Assembly (NCBI GenBank): GCA_016928575.1
Contig: JAFGKK010000091.1
Coordinates: 1-47,232 of the forward strand
From: Anaerolineales bacterium
GTDB taxonomy: Bacteria > Chloroflexota > Anaerolineae > Anaerolineales > RBG-16-64-43
Length of the DNA: 47,232 bases
Direction: 5' to 3'
Positions 1 to 7,835 of this stretch are shown here, piece after piece. Position 1 is the stretch's first letter, and each line of letters begins with the position of its first letter. Both the position numbers and the translations under genes were made by a program. The notes beneath the pieces were generated by a model that worked only from the letters and a program-made list of their open reading frames with translations, made no database searches and was not told the origin of the DNA.

Positions 1-621
1 CAGGCACGAGGCGATCTGCGAGCGGATCAGGCCCGCCAGCAGGATGCGGGTGATGAAGGATTTGCCGGTGCCGCTCTTGCCGAACACCCCCGAGGAACGC
101 TCGACCAGCCGCGCCAGATCCAGGTTGACCCTGGCCTCCTCCATTTCCAGCGGCGAGCCGATGTGGAAGTGGAGTTTGTCCTCCTCGCCGAAGACCAGGT
201 TGACTTCCGCCTCGCTGGCTTCGTCGACCCGCGAGAAATGGGCCGGGATGGTCTTGATCGGCCGGACTTCGCGCGCGCCCCCTTCAAGCACCAGCATCGG
301 CGAGACGTGCATCGTCCCGTAGGCCATCGTCCCGAGGAAGGCCTGCTTGGAAAACTCGTCCTCTGCCGCGGGCGGGTTGGCGGCGAGCGCCGGGTTGAGG
401 CTTTCCAGCCGGATGTCGGTCACCATCCCGAAGAAGGTCTTGCCCGTCTGGCCGCGTAAAACGACGTAGCGGCCGACCGCCAAATCCTCCAGCACGCTTT
501 GCGGATGGAGTTTGACGGTCAACCCCTCGGCGAGCGAGCCGCCGACGACGATTCCCAGCGGGTGGTGTGCGGCCGAGAGCGGCGCGCGGGCGAGGGCTTG
601 GTCGAGTTCGTTGTCGGGCAT
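1..621 (-). CDS. herA: HerA-type DNA translocase ATPase, N-terminal part (cut by window edge)
   Basis: The first 207 residues are in the window and the frame runs off base 1. An N-terminal HAS-barrel (about residues 18-75, with PLGIVVGGSLAEG and GMVTDIR) is followed by a barrel/linker section and then a Walker A loop, GKSGTGKS at residues 181-188. This is the layout of HerA, a hexameric ATPase that pumps DNA and works with the nuclease NurA in DNA-end resection or, in some bacteria, phage defence. The start is the ATG at 621, with AAGGGAG seven bases upstream. It is the last gene seen of the nurA-HAS-herA set. The Walker B and C-terminal parts lie outside the window, so the exact HerA subfamily cannot be judged. 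Confidence 0.85.
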   Translation of the reverse strand, partial: MPDNELDQALARAPLSAAHHPLGIVVGGSLAEGLTVKLHPQSVLEDLAVGRYVVLRGQTGKTFFGMVTDIRLESLNPALAANPPAAEDEFSKQAFLGTMAYGTMHVSPMLVLEGGAREVRPIKTIPAHFSRVDEASEAEVNLVFGEEDKLHFHIGSPLEMEEARVNLDLARLVERSSGVFGKSGTGKSFITRILLAGLIRSQIASCL

Positions 622-638
622 CGCAAGGCTCCCTTATG

Positions 639-812
639 GTGTCATCCCCAGATTCGGTCTTCGGGCCGAGGGATCGGTGAAGGACGGACGGCGCTCATCG
701 GTGTCATCCCGAAGCCGCTGCGGCGGCTGAGGGATCGGGACTGCATGGATGGAAAATAATGAACGGACCCATTACCTCGCCGATTCTTCGACCCCGGAAG
801 GGATCTCGGGAT
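639..812. repeat. Tandem GTCATCCC-type palindromic repeats between HAS gene and herA
   Basis: GGTGTCATCCC occurs at 639-649 and again at 700-710, each followed some 20 bases later by GAGGGATCGG (668-677 and 729-738). An inverted echo, TCTCGGGATGA, lies near 804-814. These fill most of the 216-base spacer in the nurA-HAS-herA operon. They belong to the same general class as the GTCAT...ATGAC elements at 15332-15454 and 21639-21689. Confidence 0.6.
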
Positions 813-837
813 GATATTCTGCGGTAGATGCGCGGAT

Positions 838-1440
838 TCATCCCGCCAGCTGCGGCAGCAGCCGGTACAGCCGTGCCAGATCCTCCGCCAGCAGCCGGGT
901 GAGTTCGCGCGCGGCATCCAGCCGGAAACGCTTCTGCGGATCGACGGGCTGGGCTTCGGCCGCCGCGCGCACGCAGGCCGCCAGCACTTCGTTCGAGGCC
1001 CCGGCCGCGATCAGGATCGAGAGGAAAGAAAAATTCCATCCGCCGTCCGCGGCCTTCAGAAAGGCGCGCACCTCTTCGCCGCCGCAGGGAACGACCGCTT
1101 CGAGCGCCGAGGGCGGGCGCGGCGGCAGGCGCTGGACGGCGGCGCCCTTGGCAAGGTAGCCGGCCTGCAGGACCCGCACCTCCAGCGGCGTCAACCGCCG
1201 GTCGCGCTGTTCCTTGATGTACGCCGCCTGCGCGTCGCCGGCCACCAGCTGGCGCGCGAAGGCGTCGTCGACGATGCGGATGTCGGCCACCACGCCGATC
1301 GACTCCGTACCGCCCGCCTCCGCGCGCAGGAAGGCGCCGATCCGCACGGCGGCGGATTGATCCTCCACGCAGCCGCACAGGTATTCCGCGGCGCCGCCCG
1401 ACAGCACGCGGCCGATGGGGGCGGGATTCTTTTTTGGCAT
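838..1440 (-). CDS. Stand-alone HAS-barrel protein of the NurA-HerA operon
   Basis: A 200-residue protein between nurA and herA. Its N-terminus (about residues 8-60) aligns by eye with the HAS-barrel of the HerA downstream: an IG.V..GG..AE.L block, then QS, then a G.V.DIR block, with roughly 15 identities in 50 positions. Residues 60-200 form a mostly helical region with many Ala, Arg and Leu and no motif I know. HAS-barrels in HerA are the docking surface for NurA, so a free copy could act as an adaptor or competitor in the complex; that role is inferred. The ATG has AAGGAG about ten bases upstream. It is cytoplasmic, with no signal peptide or membrane segment. Confidence 0.75.
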   Translation of the reverse strand: MPKKNPAPIGRVLSGGAAEYLCGCVEDQSAAVRIGAFLRAEAGGTESIGVVADIRIVDDAFARQLVAGDAQAAYIKEQRDRRLTPLEVRVLQAGYLAKGAAVQRLPPRPPSALEAVVPCGGEEVRAFLKAADGGWNFSFLSILIAAGASNEVLAACVRAAAEAQPVDPQKRFRLDAARELTRLLAEDLARLYRLLPQLAG

Positions 1441-1476
1441 GTGAGTATTTCTCCTTCAGACCCCTCCCGTTCGCTC

Positions 1477-1547
1477 CCTCACCCCCAACCCCTCTCCCAG
1501 CTTATGCTGGGAGAGGGGGAACCGATGCACTTTCGGCGGGGTGAGGG
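1477..1547. repeat. Nested palindromic repeat between nurA and HAS gene
   Basis: The inner hairpin has 13-bp perfect arms, CCCCTCTCCCAGC at 1489-1501 and its complement at 1506-1518, around a TTAT loop. Outer arms CCCTCACCCC (1477-1486) and GGGGTGAGGG (1538-1547) also pair. It is a relative of the hairpin family found at 8929, 18255, 30920, 33162 and 47110. There is no T tract, so a simple terminator role is unlikely. Confidence 0.8.
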
Positions 1548-1569
1548 GAAGGCCGGGGAGAGGCCGGCT

Positions 1570-2760
1570 TCAGTGTTTTCTCGCCCTTCCCTTGTGGGAA
1601 AGTTTCTCGGACCGGCTCACGCGTAATCCGCCGCGGATCAGCGACACCGCCATCTGCTCCTCGAGGTAGTGCTTTTCTTCGCCCGAGACGAAGGCTTCCT
1701 CGTCGGCGCGGATCAGCGCGTAGGGGTAGGGGTCGTTGAGGGTCACGGCGCTTTGCTCGACCAGGGCCGCATGCACCCGGTCCACCAGCGCCGGTTCCTT
1801 CGCCGTCCACTCGGGGATTTCCACCCGGGCGACCACCGGGTAGCGCCGCCCGACGTTGAGGTAGAAGAAATGCGCACTCTGGTTCGGTTCGCGGTTCCGG
1901 TACAAATCGTTCCAATAGGCGGCGAATTCGAACACCGCCGAGCGCTCGCCTGGAGCCAGAAGATCCTCAAACAGCACCCGGTCGTCGAGGCCCGGGAAGG
2001 GGGAACGTCCGCCCTGGCCGCGGCCGGAATCCGCCTTCGGCGAGGGATCCAGCGCCAGGTCAATCAGCGAAAGCACCGGGCTTCCGCCCGGGCGCGCGAT
2101 ATACCCGGCGATGGGGATCTTCTCCCGCGCCAAGCCGTCGATTGTGGAAAAAAAGCGGTTTTGCAGCGCTTGGCGTTCCGCGGGCGGAAAGGCCTTCTCG
2201 TCGATCCGCAGCGCGAAGCCGCCGTCGGCCAGCGCGAACACCGGCCGGCCGGGGGCGGCGGCCTGCTCCGCGGCGGCGAGCCGCGCCAGCGCCGCCATCT
2301 CCTCCACGGTGCGGCGCGCGTTGAGAACCGTGTTGGAAACCGGATTGCCGTCCGGAAGCCGCGCATCCTCCTCGAAGAAGACCGCCGGCTCGGAATCCGC
2401 GGCGGTTTCGCCGCAATCGGAGCGCAGGATGAAGTAGCCGATGTTGATCGCGTAAAAGAGCGAAGCCGAGTGCCGGTCCGGATAGACCTGCGATCCGTCG
2501 ACGGCGACGACCGCAAGCGCGGCGGGCGCGGCGGGCCCTCCCTTTCGGAACGCGATCGCTTCGCCGCAGGCGGGCATCGCTCCGTTCCAACCGTGTTCCG
2601 CTACGGCCCGCGCTTTTTGGGGGAGGTCGTCGCGCTGCGCGGCGAGATCGAGTCCGCGCCGGACTTTGGGCAGATCGGCCCGCAGCTTTTCGGCGCGCGC
2701 GACGGCGCTTTCCCGCAGACGGTCGATTTGTTTCGATACTTTGTGCAGTCGCAGTGTCAT
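1570..2760 (-). CDS. nurA: NurA 5'-3' nuclease domain protein
   Basis: A 396-residue protein with the NurA signature VAVDGSQVYPDRH at residues 86-98; its Asp is the expected metal ligand at the RNase-H-like active site. A coiled, charged N-terminal helix (residues 1-60) precedes it. Later blocks such as FALADGGFALR and GYIARPGGSPVLS fit the rest of the domain, and length is normal. NurA degrades 5' strands at DNA ends together with HerA. A GTG at 2799 would add 13 residues, but a good promoter (2784-2812) overlaps that stretch and would start transcription inside it, so the ATG at 2760 is preferred. The HAS gene and herA follow on the same strand. Confidence 0.88.
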   Translation of the reverse strand: MTLRLHKVSKQIDRLRESAVARAEKLRADLPKVRRGLDLAAQRDDLPQKARAVAEHGWNGAMPACGEAIAFRKGGPAAPAALAVVAVDGSQVYPDRHSASLFYAINIGYFILRSDCGETAADSEPAVFFEEDARLPDGNPVSNTVLNARRTVEEMAALARLAAAEQAAAPGRPVFALADGGFALRIDEKAFPPAERQALQNRFFSTIDGLAREKIPIAGYIARPGGSPVLSLIDLALDPSPKADSGRGQGGRSPFPGLDDRVLFEDLLAPGERSAVFEFAAYWNDLYRNREPNQSAHFFYLNVGRRYPVVARVEIPEWTAKEPALVDRVHAALVEQSAVTLNDPYPYALIRADEEAFVSGEEKHYLEEQMAVSLIRGGLRVSRSEKLSHKGRARKH

Positions 2761-2783
2761 GGGCAGGTGGGTGCCTGGTGCTA

Positions 2784-2812
2784 ACAATAGGGTATCCACT
2801 CCTTATTGTCAA
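2784..2812 (-). promoter_or_regulatory. Sigma-70-type promoter of the nurA-HAS-herA operon
   Basis: A perfect -35 TTGACA (complement of 2807-2812) is followed after 17 bases by TATTGT (complement of 2784-2789). The predicted RNA start is near 2777, about 17 bases before the nurA ATG. The promoter overlaps the alternative GTG start, which argues against that start. Confidence 0.65.
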
Positions 2813-2860
2813 GCCAAGCGGACCAATTTCCCCGGCGGATTTTCTCCGAGACCTCGGGGC

Positions 2861-2888
2861 TTTTCCGAAAGGCGATATTCGATACAAT
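2861..2888 (+). promoter_or_regulatory. Possible promoter of the DUF4013 gene
   Basis: TACAAT at 2883-2888 has a weak TTTTCC -35 sixteen bases upstream, and is placed to give a leader of roughly 30 bases before the TTG start at 2924. It is back to back with the nurA promoter. The -35 match is poor. Confidence 0.3.
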
Positions 2889-2923
2889 ATCCCTGTCCGG
2901 CGTTTTCCGAATCGGAGGGCGGT

Positions 2924-3592
2924 TTGGATTTTTTACGCTCCCTGACTTTCTATTTTCAAGACGGCCGCTGGTTCCGCAAGGTGCTTGTGGCGGCGGTTTG
3001 CCTGTGCGTCCCGCCGGCGGGATGGATTCTCGCGGCCGGATGGGCGCTGGAAATCTGCCGGCGCGCAATCCGCCGCGAGGCGGACGCCGTGCCGTCCATC
3101 CAATTCAGGCGGGATTGGGCGGGCGGCGCGGCCGTGGCGGGAGCGGTTTTGGTTTTCGGGTTGCCCTCGGCCCTGTGGATCGGGTTGGGCGCGACCGGTG
3201 CGGCGGTCATTTGGCGCGGCGGCGGAACGGGAGAAGCCGCCTTCGCCGCCTACTGGTGGATCGTGGAATTGCTGGCGGCGGGATTGCTTCTGGCGGGCGC
3301 GCTGGGCGCCGCGGCGGCGATCGGCCGCCTGGCGGACGGCGAGCGTTTTTGCCCGGCGGTCCGCTTCACCGGCGCCGTCGCCCGCGTTCGATCCGCGCCG
3401 GGTGCCTACCTCGCGGCAATCCTGGCCGGGTTTCCGCTCGCGCTTCTGGCCCTTTCCGGATTTTTGGTCTGCGGCGCGGGAACGGCCTTCACCATGGTGT
3501 ATGCCCTGGGCGCGGAATTCCACCTTCTCGGACAGGCGCGCGCCTCAGCCGCCGAACGGGCCGCTTGTGGGTCGATTCCGGGACGGAGGTAA
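2924..3592 (+). CDS. DUF4013 family integral membrane protein
   Basis: A 222-residue membrane protein. It opens with the DUF4013-like pattern of a 'tFyFqDgrWfrKvL' stretch, a first helix (about residues 15-35), then a GWALEICRRAIRRE segment and VPSIQF, as in this family. Four or five further hydrophobic helices follow (about 55-75, 90-115, 155-180, 180-205). The function of DUF4013 proteins is unknown. The start chosen is TTG at 2924, because GGAGG at 2914-2918 is well placed; the upstream extension of the frame reads through the nurA promoter region and is not protein-like. Transcribed divergently from nurA. Confidence 0.75.
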   Translation: MDFLRSLTFYFQDGRWFRKVLVAAVCLCVPPAGWILAAGWALEICRRAIRREADAVPSIQFRRDWAGGAAVAGAVLVFGLPSALWIGLGATGAAVIWRGGGTGEAAFAAYWWIVELLAAGLLLAGALGAAAAIGRLADGERFCPAVRFTGAVARVRSAPGAYLAAILAGFPLALLALSGFLVCGAGTAFTMVYALGAEFHLLGQARASAAERAACGSIPGRR

Positions 3593-3678
3593 CAATCGGC
3601 GTCTTTCCCCGTACTAAATGGTAGATGGGCAATCCAACAACCGGAGAACCATACTAATTTGATTTTGGAGGATTTGAC

Positions 3679-4065
3679 ATGGAATCGCCGAATGCCGCAC
3701 TGCCGTCACCCGTCCCGCAGGCCAAGCCGCAGAAGGTCCAAACCATCGGGATCCTGATGCTGATCAGCGCGGCCTTGAACATCAGCATGGGCGCGGGATT
3801 TGTCATCGGGATGGCGCTCTCTGTCGTTCTGATCTGCTGTGCGCCGATCGGAGCCCTCCCGCTGGCGCTCGGGATCTTCGAACTGGTGTATGGGATCCGC
3901 TTGGTCGGATCCGGACGGGAACCCGTGTCGCGCCAGACCCTGCAAACCGTCGCGATCCTGGAAGTGATGTCGATCCTGGTCTCCAATATCGGATCCGCGA
4001 TCGCCGGGATCGCCAACCTCGTGCTGTTGAACGAACGCGAGGTGATCGAGTACATACCCAACTAG
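3679..4065 (+). CDS. Small hydrophobic membrane protein
   Basis: A 128-residue protein with a Pro-rich, Lys-bearing start (residues 1-20) and three strongly hydrophobic segments (about 22-45, 48-75 and 92-118). I do not recognise a named family. GGAGG lies eight bases before the ATG, and a textbook terminator (4093-4123) closes the gene, so it is very likely expressed. It follows the DUF4013 gene by 86 bases and may share its transcript. Confidence 0.7.
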   Translation: MESPNAALPSPVPQAKPQKVQTIGILMLISAALNISMGAGFVIGMALSVVLICCAPIGALPLALGIFELVYGIRLVGSGREPVSRQTLQTVAILEVMSILVSNIGSAIAGIANLVLLNEREVIEYIPN

Positions 4066-4092
4066 AGGACGGAAGCGCAGGAGCGCGGATCC

Positions 4093-4123
4093 GGGCGGCG
4101 CCGTCGGCGCCGCCCTTTTTTTT
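4093..4123 (+). terminator. Strong intrinsic terminator
   Basis: A perfect 10-bp GC stem, GGGCGGCGCC (4093-4102) and GGCGCCGCCC (4106-4115), with a GTC loop, is followed by eight T residues. It ends the plus-strand unit 2924-4065. Confidence 0.93.
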
Positions 4124-4302
4124 ACTGGGTGCCGAAGAGCGGAAGCGCAGGTGGTTAAGCGGCCCCGGTGATCGGCCGCGGCCCATCCCCGGACTGACCC
4201 GCGCCGGAGGGAGCGGGGGTTTTCGAAGCAGGCGTCCATGGTTGAAAATCCTGAAGGCGCTGTCAATAAAGTAAATCAATGGTATTTGTGAAAAATTCCC
4301 TG

Positions 4303-4421
4303 CCGGAGATAGTTCGTCATTCCCGCGCGGGGGTAACAGGAATCCAGGATTTCAATAGCTGGATTCCCGCTGCGAACACCCCGCTTCTAGGGGCAGGCGC
4401 GGGCATGACGATCCGGAGATA
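4303..4421. mobile_element. About 100-bp MITE-like element with 9-bp target duplication
   Basis: The ends are near-perfect inverted repeats: TCGTCATTCCCGCGC (4314-4328) and GCGCGGGCATGACGA (4397-4411), with one mismatch in 15. An inner palindrome pairs GGAATCCAG (4339-4347) with CTGGATTCC (4359-4367). The element is flanked by exact direct repeats CCGGAGATA at 4303-4311 and 4413-4421, which look like a target-site duplication. It has no coding capacity, so it would depend on a transposase elsewhere. It sits in a 774-base gene-free stretch (4066-4839); outside this element and the two hairpins at 4093 and 4561 I see nothing there. Confidence 0.7.
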
Positions 4422-4560
4422 ACTTAATGCTGTTTTTCGACAGCCCCTGACGATCAAACGACTGCAAGGCGTCAGCCTAATGACGCCGCCCTCTCGGTCA
4501 GCGGAGGGCTTAAAAGATTTTAACAGCCGCAAGACCGCCTATTGACGCCGTCAACCCGGT

Positions 4561-4603
4561 GCAAAAGACTGCGGTTGCCGAGTTTGTTCAGCGGTCTTTT
4601 TGC
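4561..4603. terminator. Hairpin with T/A-rich arms, possible terminator
   Basis: GCAAAAGACTGC (4561-4572) pairs with GCGGTCTTTTTGC (4591-4603), with one mismatch and one extra T, around an 18-base loop. It could act on minus-strand transcripts leaving the nitroreductase gene, but that gene ends 237 bases away and the loop is long. Confidence 0.3.
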
Positions 4604-4839
4604 TGGCCAACGGCTTCGGCTTTCTGAAATTCATACGAATTTTTCGGAGCGGGTATATCTTTCAAGGGGGTTCCGACGTCCGATTTTCTTTACGCCGGGT
4701 TGGTAAGATGGGACGGTTCCCCAAAAAGCGGCTGGAAATTGCGAAAGACCGAATCCGTCGATTCCGTTATCGGCAATTCGCGGCGGATTTTATATTTTCG
4801 CGGCAAATGGGTTCTGGATCGGGTGGCCGGCCGGCTTGG

Positions 4840-5352
4840 CTACCACTTCTCCCAATGGACGATCTCGTCGAACGCTTTCCGTCCGGGGTGCTGAACCCCG
4901 GACGGAGGCTGGCTTTGCAGATCGAAGTATCCGAAGGAAACGCCGATGCGCGGATGCCATTCGACCGGGATGCCGAGAATCCGGCGCGCCGCCTCGGGAT
5001 CGTAGAGGCTGGCCAGGCAGGAGCCGACTCCGAGCTCCCAGGCGGCCAACTGCATGTAGGCCGCCGCCTGCCCGGCGTCGAAGGCGATCGTGAATTTTTG
5101 GGAGGGGTCCGGCGTGGCGATGACCACCCCCAGCGCGGCGCCGGCGAGGTGTGAGGCGAATTTCCCCGTCTGCGAAAGCCGTTCGAGTTTGGATTTTTCG
5201 CGGACGGCGATGAAATGCCAGGGTTGGGAATTCTTGGCGGATTGGGCGCGCCGTCCGGCGAGGAGAATTTGCCGCGCCACAGGATCCGGAATTGGACGGG
5301 GGAGAAACGAACGGATGGCCTGCTTTTCGCGGATCGCCCGGGCGACGTCCAT
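4840..5352 (-). CDS. Nitroreductase family FMN oxidoreductase
   Basis: A 170-residue protein of the nitroreductase fold: an IREKQAIRSFLPRPIP start, QSAKNSQPWHFIAV (residues 37-50, FMN-contacting), a helix AGQAAAYMQLAAWELGVGSC (about 93-112) and the usual C-terminal ending DEIVHWEKW. Such enzymes use FMN and NAD(P)H to reduce nitro compounds, quinones or similar acceptors; the substrate cannot be read from sequence. The ATG at 5352 gives the family start and length; a longer frame upstream to 5739 overlaps the neighbouring gene in another frame and is not protein-like. A second nitroreductase with the same HWEK ending lies at 27198-27686, but the two are clearly diverged. Confidence 0.85.
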   Translation of the reverse strand: MDVARAIREKQAIRSFLPRPIPDPVARQILLAGRRAQSAKNSQPWHFIAVREKSKLERLSQTGKFASHLAGAALGVVIATPDPSQKFTIAFDAGQAAAYMQLAAWELGVGSCLASLYDPEAARRILGIPVEWHPRIGVSFGYFDLQSQPPSGVQHPGRKAFDEIVHWEKW

Positions 5353-5414
5353 GCGGCACCTGCGGGGGCGCTCCGACCTTTGCGCGGCGCAGGCCGCGCG
5401 GCCGGGCTGGGGGT

Positions 5415-5666
5415 TTATTCGATCGTCTTGCGTTTGAATTCCGGAAGCGCGCGGAGGTAGACGATCCGGGCGTCGAACTGTTCGATGCGCCCGATCAGGC
5501 GCAGGCGCTCGAGTTCGTTGTCCTGCACCGGGTGACCGAAGGCGCCTTCGCGGAGGAAATCCCCCGTTTGGATATCCTGCAGGGTTCCTTCCTCCCACTC
5601 GATGACGATCGTGCCGTCCTGGAGGACGTACACCCAATCGCGGTTTACCGGTGTGCCACTCGCCAT
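5415..5666 (-). CDS. Small conserved-looking protein of unknown function
   Basis: An 83-residue soluble protein, rich in acidic residues, with WVYVLQDGTIVIEWEEGTLQDI near the start and EQFDARIVYLRALPEFKRKTI at the end. A clean GGAGG lies six bases before the ATG. It is 62 bases upstream of the nitroreductase gene and probably co-transcribed with it. I do not recognise a domain; the first half looks like a small beta structure. It has no signal peptide or membrane segment. Confidence 0.65.
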   Translation of the reverse strand: MASGTPVNRDWVYVLQDGTIVIEWEEGTLQDIQTGDFLREGAFGHPVQDNELERLRLIGRIEQFDARIVYLRALPEFKRKTIE

Positions 5667-5847
5667 AAGAACCTCCGTGGGCGGAACCGCCGGTAGGGCT
5701 GGCAGGCGTTAGTGTACCATGCGCGCATTCGGTCGGCAAATCGGCGGAAAGACCGGGTGTCGTGCGCGGCGGGGCGTCGCCGGATTCACATCCTTGATTG
5801 TGCGTGGTTTCGCCCCTGACCGGCGGTGGAGTATTCTTCCATGTGGA

Positions 5848-6855
5848 TTAAACGAGGTGGCAGGCCGCGAAGTGGCCGGGGCTTTTCTCTTCGAGCGGCG
5901 GATGCGCGCGGGAGCGGCAGACGTCGGCGGCCCGCGGACAGCGGGCCAGGAAGCGGCACTCCGGCGGCGGATCCACCGCGGCCTTCACTCCGCCGAGGAT
6001 CTGCGGCGGCTCGCGGCGCGCGTGCGGATCCGGTACGGGCACCGCCGAGATCAAGGCCTGGGTGTAGGGGTGCAGCGGCCGGGCGAGGACTTCCTCGGTC
6101 GGTCCGGTCTCAACGAACTTGCCGAGGTACATCACCGCCAGCCTGTCCGCCATGTAGCGGGCCACGGCCAGGTGGTGGGTGATGAAGAGGTAGGAAATGT
6201 TCATCCGCTGGGCCAGATCGAGCATCAGGTTCATGATCCCGGCGCAGGCCGAGGCGTCGATCATCGAGGTGGGTTCGTCGGCCACGACCAGCGCCGGATA
6301 CAGCGCCAGCGCCCGCGCGATCGCCACCCGCTGGCGCTGTCCGCCGGAGAGTTCCTGCGGCAGGCTGGCGAGGAAGGATTCGACGGGGGGAAGGCCGACG
6401 GTGGCGAGCATCTGCTCCACCCGTGCGCGGCGTTCGCGCGGCGGCGGAAAGCCGTGGATCGCCAGCGGCTCTTCAACGGCGTCGTAGACCGTCATCCGCG
6501 GATCGAGCGCGGCATAGGGATCCTGGAAGATGATCTGGACCCGGGAGCGGAAGAGCTTCTCCTGCGGGCCGCCTTTCAAGGCGGTTAGGTCGGTTTGCGT
6601 TCCATTCTCGTCGGCCAGCAGGATGCTTCCGGAGGCGGGAGTGAGCAGCCGAACGAGAAGCCGGGCGGTGGTGGTCTTCCCGCAGCCGGATTCCCCCACC
6701 AGGCCGAGCGTTTCGCCGCGCCGGATTTCAAACGAGATCCCGTCGACCGCATGCACGAAGGATTTCCGGCGCGCGAAAAGCCCGCGCTCGACGGGAAAAA
6801 CCTTGGTCAGGTTTCGGACTTCCAACAACGGTCCGCCGTTCGGATTCGGGCTCAT
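5848..6855 (-). CDS. dppF: Oligopeptide/dipeptide ABC transporter ATPase, DppF/OppF type
   Basis: A 335-residue ATPase. Walker A is GESGCGKT at residues 54-61, the Q-loop is IIFQDPYAALDP, the signature LSGGQRQR, Walker B LVVADEP and the switch His FITHH. The C-terminal oligopeptide-type extension carries conserved Cys residues (CRFLARCPRAADVC), often an iron-sulphur site in this subfamily. It energises uptake with the partner ATPase. The ATG overlaps the stop of the DppD-like gene (ATGA), indicating translational coupling. The frame extends upstream to 7122 but that part is a shadow of the neighbour. It is the last gene of the importer set. Confidence 0.92.
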   Translation of the reverse strand: MSPNPNGGPLLEVRNLTKVFPVERGLFARRKSFVHAVDGISFEIRRGETLGLVGESGCGKTTTARLLVRLLTPASGSILLADENGTQTDLTALKGGPQEKLFRSRVQIIFQDPYAALDPRMTVYDAVEEPLAIHGFPPPRERRARVEQMLATVGLPPVESFLASLPQELSGGQRQRVAIARALALYPALVVADEPTSMIDASACAGIMNLMLDLAQRMNISYLFITHHLAVARYMADRLAVMYLGKFVETGPTEEVLARPLHPYTQALISAVPVPDPHARREPPQILGGVKAAVDPPPECRFLARCPRAADVCRSRAHPPLEEKSPGHFAACHLV

Positions 6856-7829
6856 GCTTCGCCCCCCAGCGGCGCCCAACAGGCGGCGAAATGCCCGCCG
6901 CCGAAATCCCGCCATTCCGGATCGCGCCGGGCGCAGATCTCCCGAGCGCGCGGGCAACGGGGGTGGAAGGGACACCCGGAAGGCGGATGGAGGAGGTCGG
7001 GCGGTTCGCCCGGCAGGGCGGCGATGCGGACTTTGGGCCCGCGCAGGCTGGGAACGCTGGAAAGCAGGGCATGGGTGTAAGGATGCCGCGGGCGGTCGAA
7101 CACCTCCGCCGTCTCCCCCCATTCCGCCCAGCGCCCGGCATACATCACGGCGATGCGTTGGCTGACCTCCGCCAGGACGGCGATGTCGTGGGAGATGTAG
7201 ATCATGCTCATCCCCAGCCGCCGCTGAAGGGACTGCAATTCGCGCAGGACGGCGTCCTGGACGATGACGTCGAGCGCGGTGGTCGGCTCGTCGGCGATCA
7301 CCAGGTCCGGATCGCAGGCCAGCGCCAGCGCGATCACCGCCCGCTGGCGCATCCCGCCGCTGTATTCGTGCGGATAGCGGTCCGCCAGCCCCTCGTCCAG
7401 GCCGACCAGGCGGAAGAGTTCGGCCGTGCGGGCGCGGATTTGACCGCGCGACAGGGAGCGGTCGTGGGCTTCCAACGCCTCGCGGATCTGGTCCGTCACT
7501 TTGTAGACGGGATGGAGCGAGTTCATCGCGCCCTGGAAGATGACCGCCATCCGGCGCCCGCGCAGGGGGCGGATCGCCTCCTCCGAAAGCGGGACGAGGT
7601 CCTCGCCGTCGAACAGCACCCTTCCCCCGCTGATGCGGCCGTTCTCCGGGAGCAACTTCAGCAAGCTGAGCGCGAGGGTGGTTTTTCCGCAGCCGGATTC
7701 CCCGGCCAGGCCGAGTACTTCGCCGCGCCGCAGGGCGAACGATACGCCGTCGACCGCCGCCGCCTCCCCGCCCCGGACGGCGTAGCGCACCGACAGATTT
7801 TCCACCGCCAAGAGGTTATCGTCCGCCAT
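6852..7829 (-). CDS. dppD: Oligopeptide/dipeptide ABC transporter ATPase, DppD/OppD type
   Basis: A 325-residue ATPase with Walker A GESGCGKT (43-50), Q-loop [12 protein letters not shown], signature YSGGMRQR (156-163), Walker B LVIADEP (176-182) and switch YISHD. The C-terminal oligopeptide-binding-type domain has [14 protein letters not shown] (Cys 286, 292, 299). It pairs with the DppF-like subunit to form the heterodimeric motor of the importer. It starts six bases after the DppC-like gene and overlaps the next gene by four bases, so the three are one translation-coupled block. Confidence 0.93.
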   Translation of the reverse strand: MADDNLLAVENLSVRYAVRGGEAAAVDGVSFALRRGEVLGLAGESGCGKTTLALSLLKLLPENGRISGGRVLFDGEDLVPLSEEAIRPLRGRRMAVIFQGAMNSLHPVYKVTDQIREALEAHDRSLSRGQIRARTAELFRLVGLDEGLADRYPHEYSGGMRQRAVIALALACDPDLVIADEPTTALDVIVQDAVLRELQSLQRRLGMSMIYISHDIAVLAEVSQRIAVMYAGRWAEWGETAEVFDRPRHPYTHALLSSVPSLRGPKVRIAALPGEPPDLLHPPSGCPFHPRCPRAREICARRDPEWRDFGGGHFAACWAPLGGEA

Positions 7830-7835
7830 CGCCGT

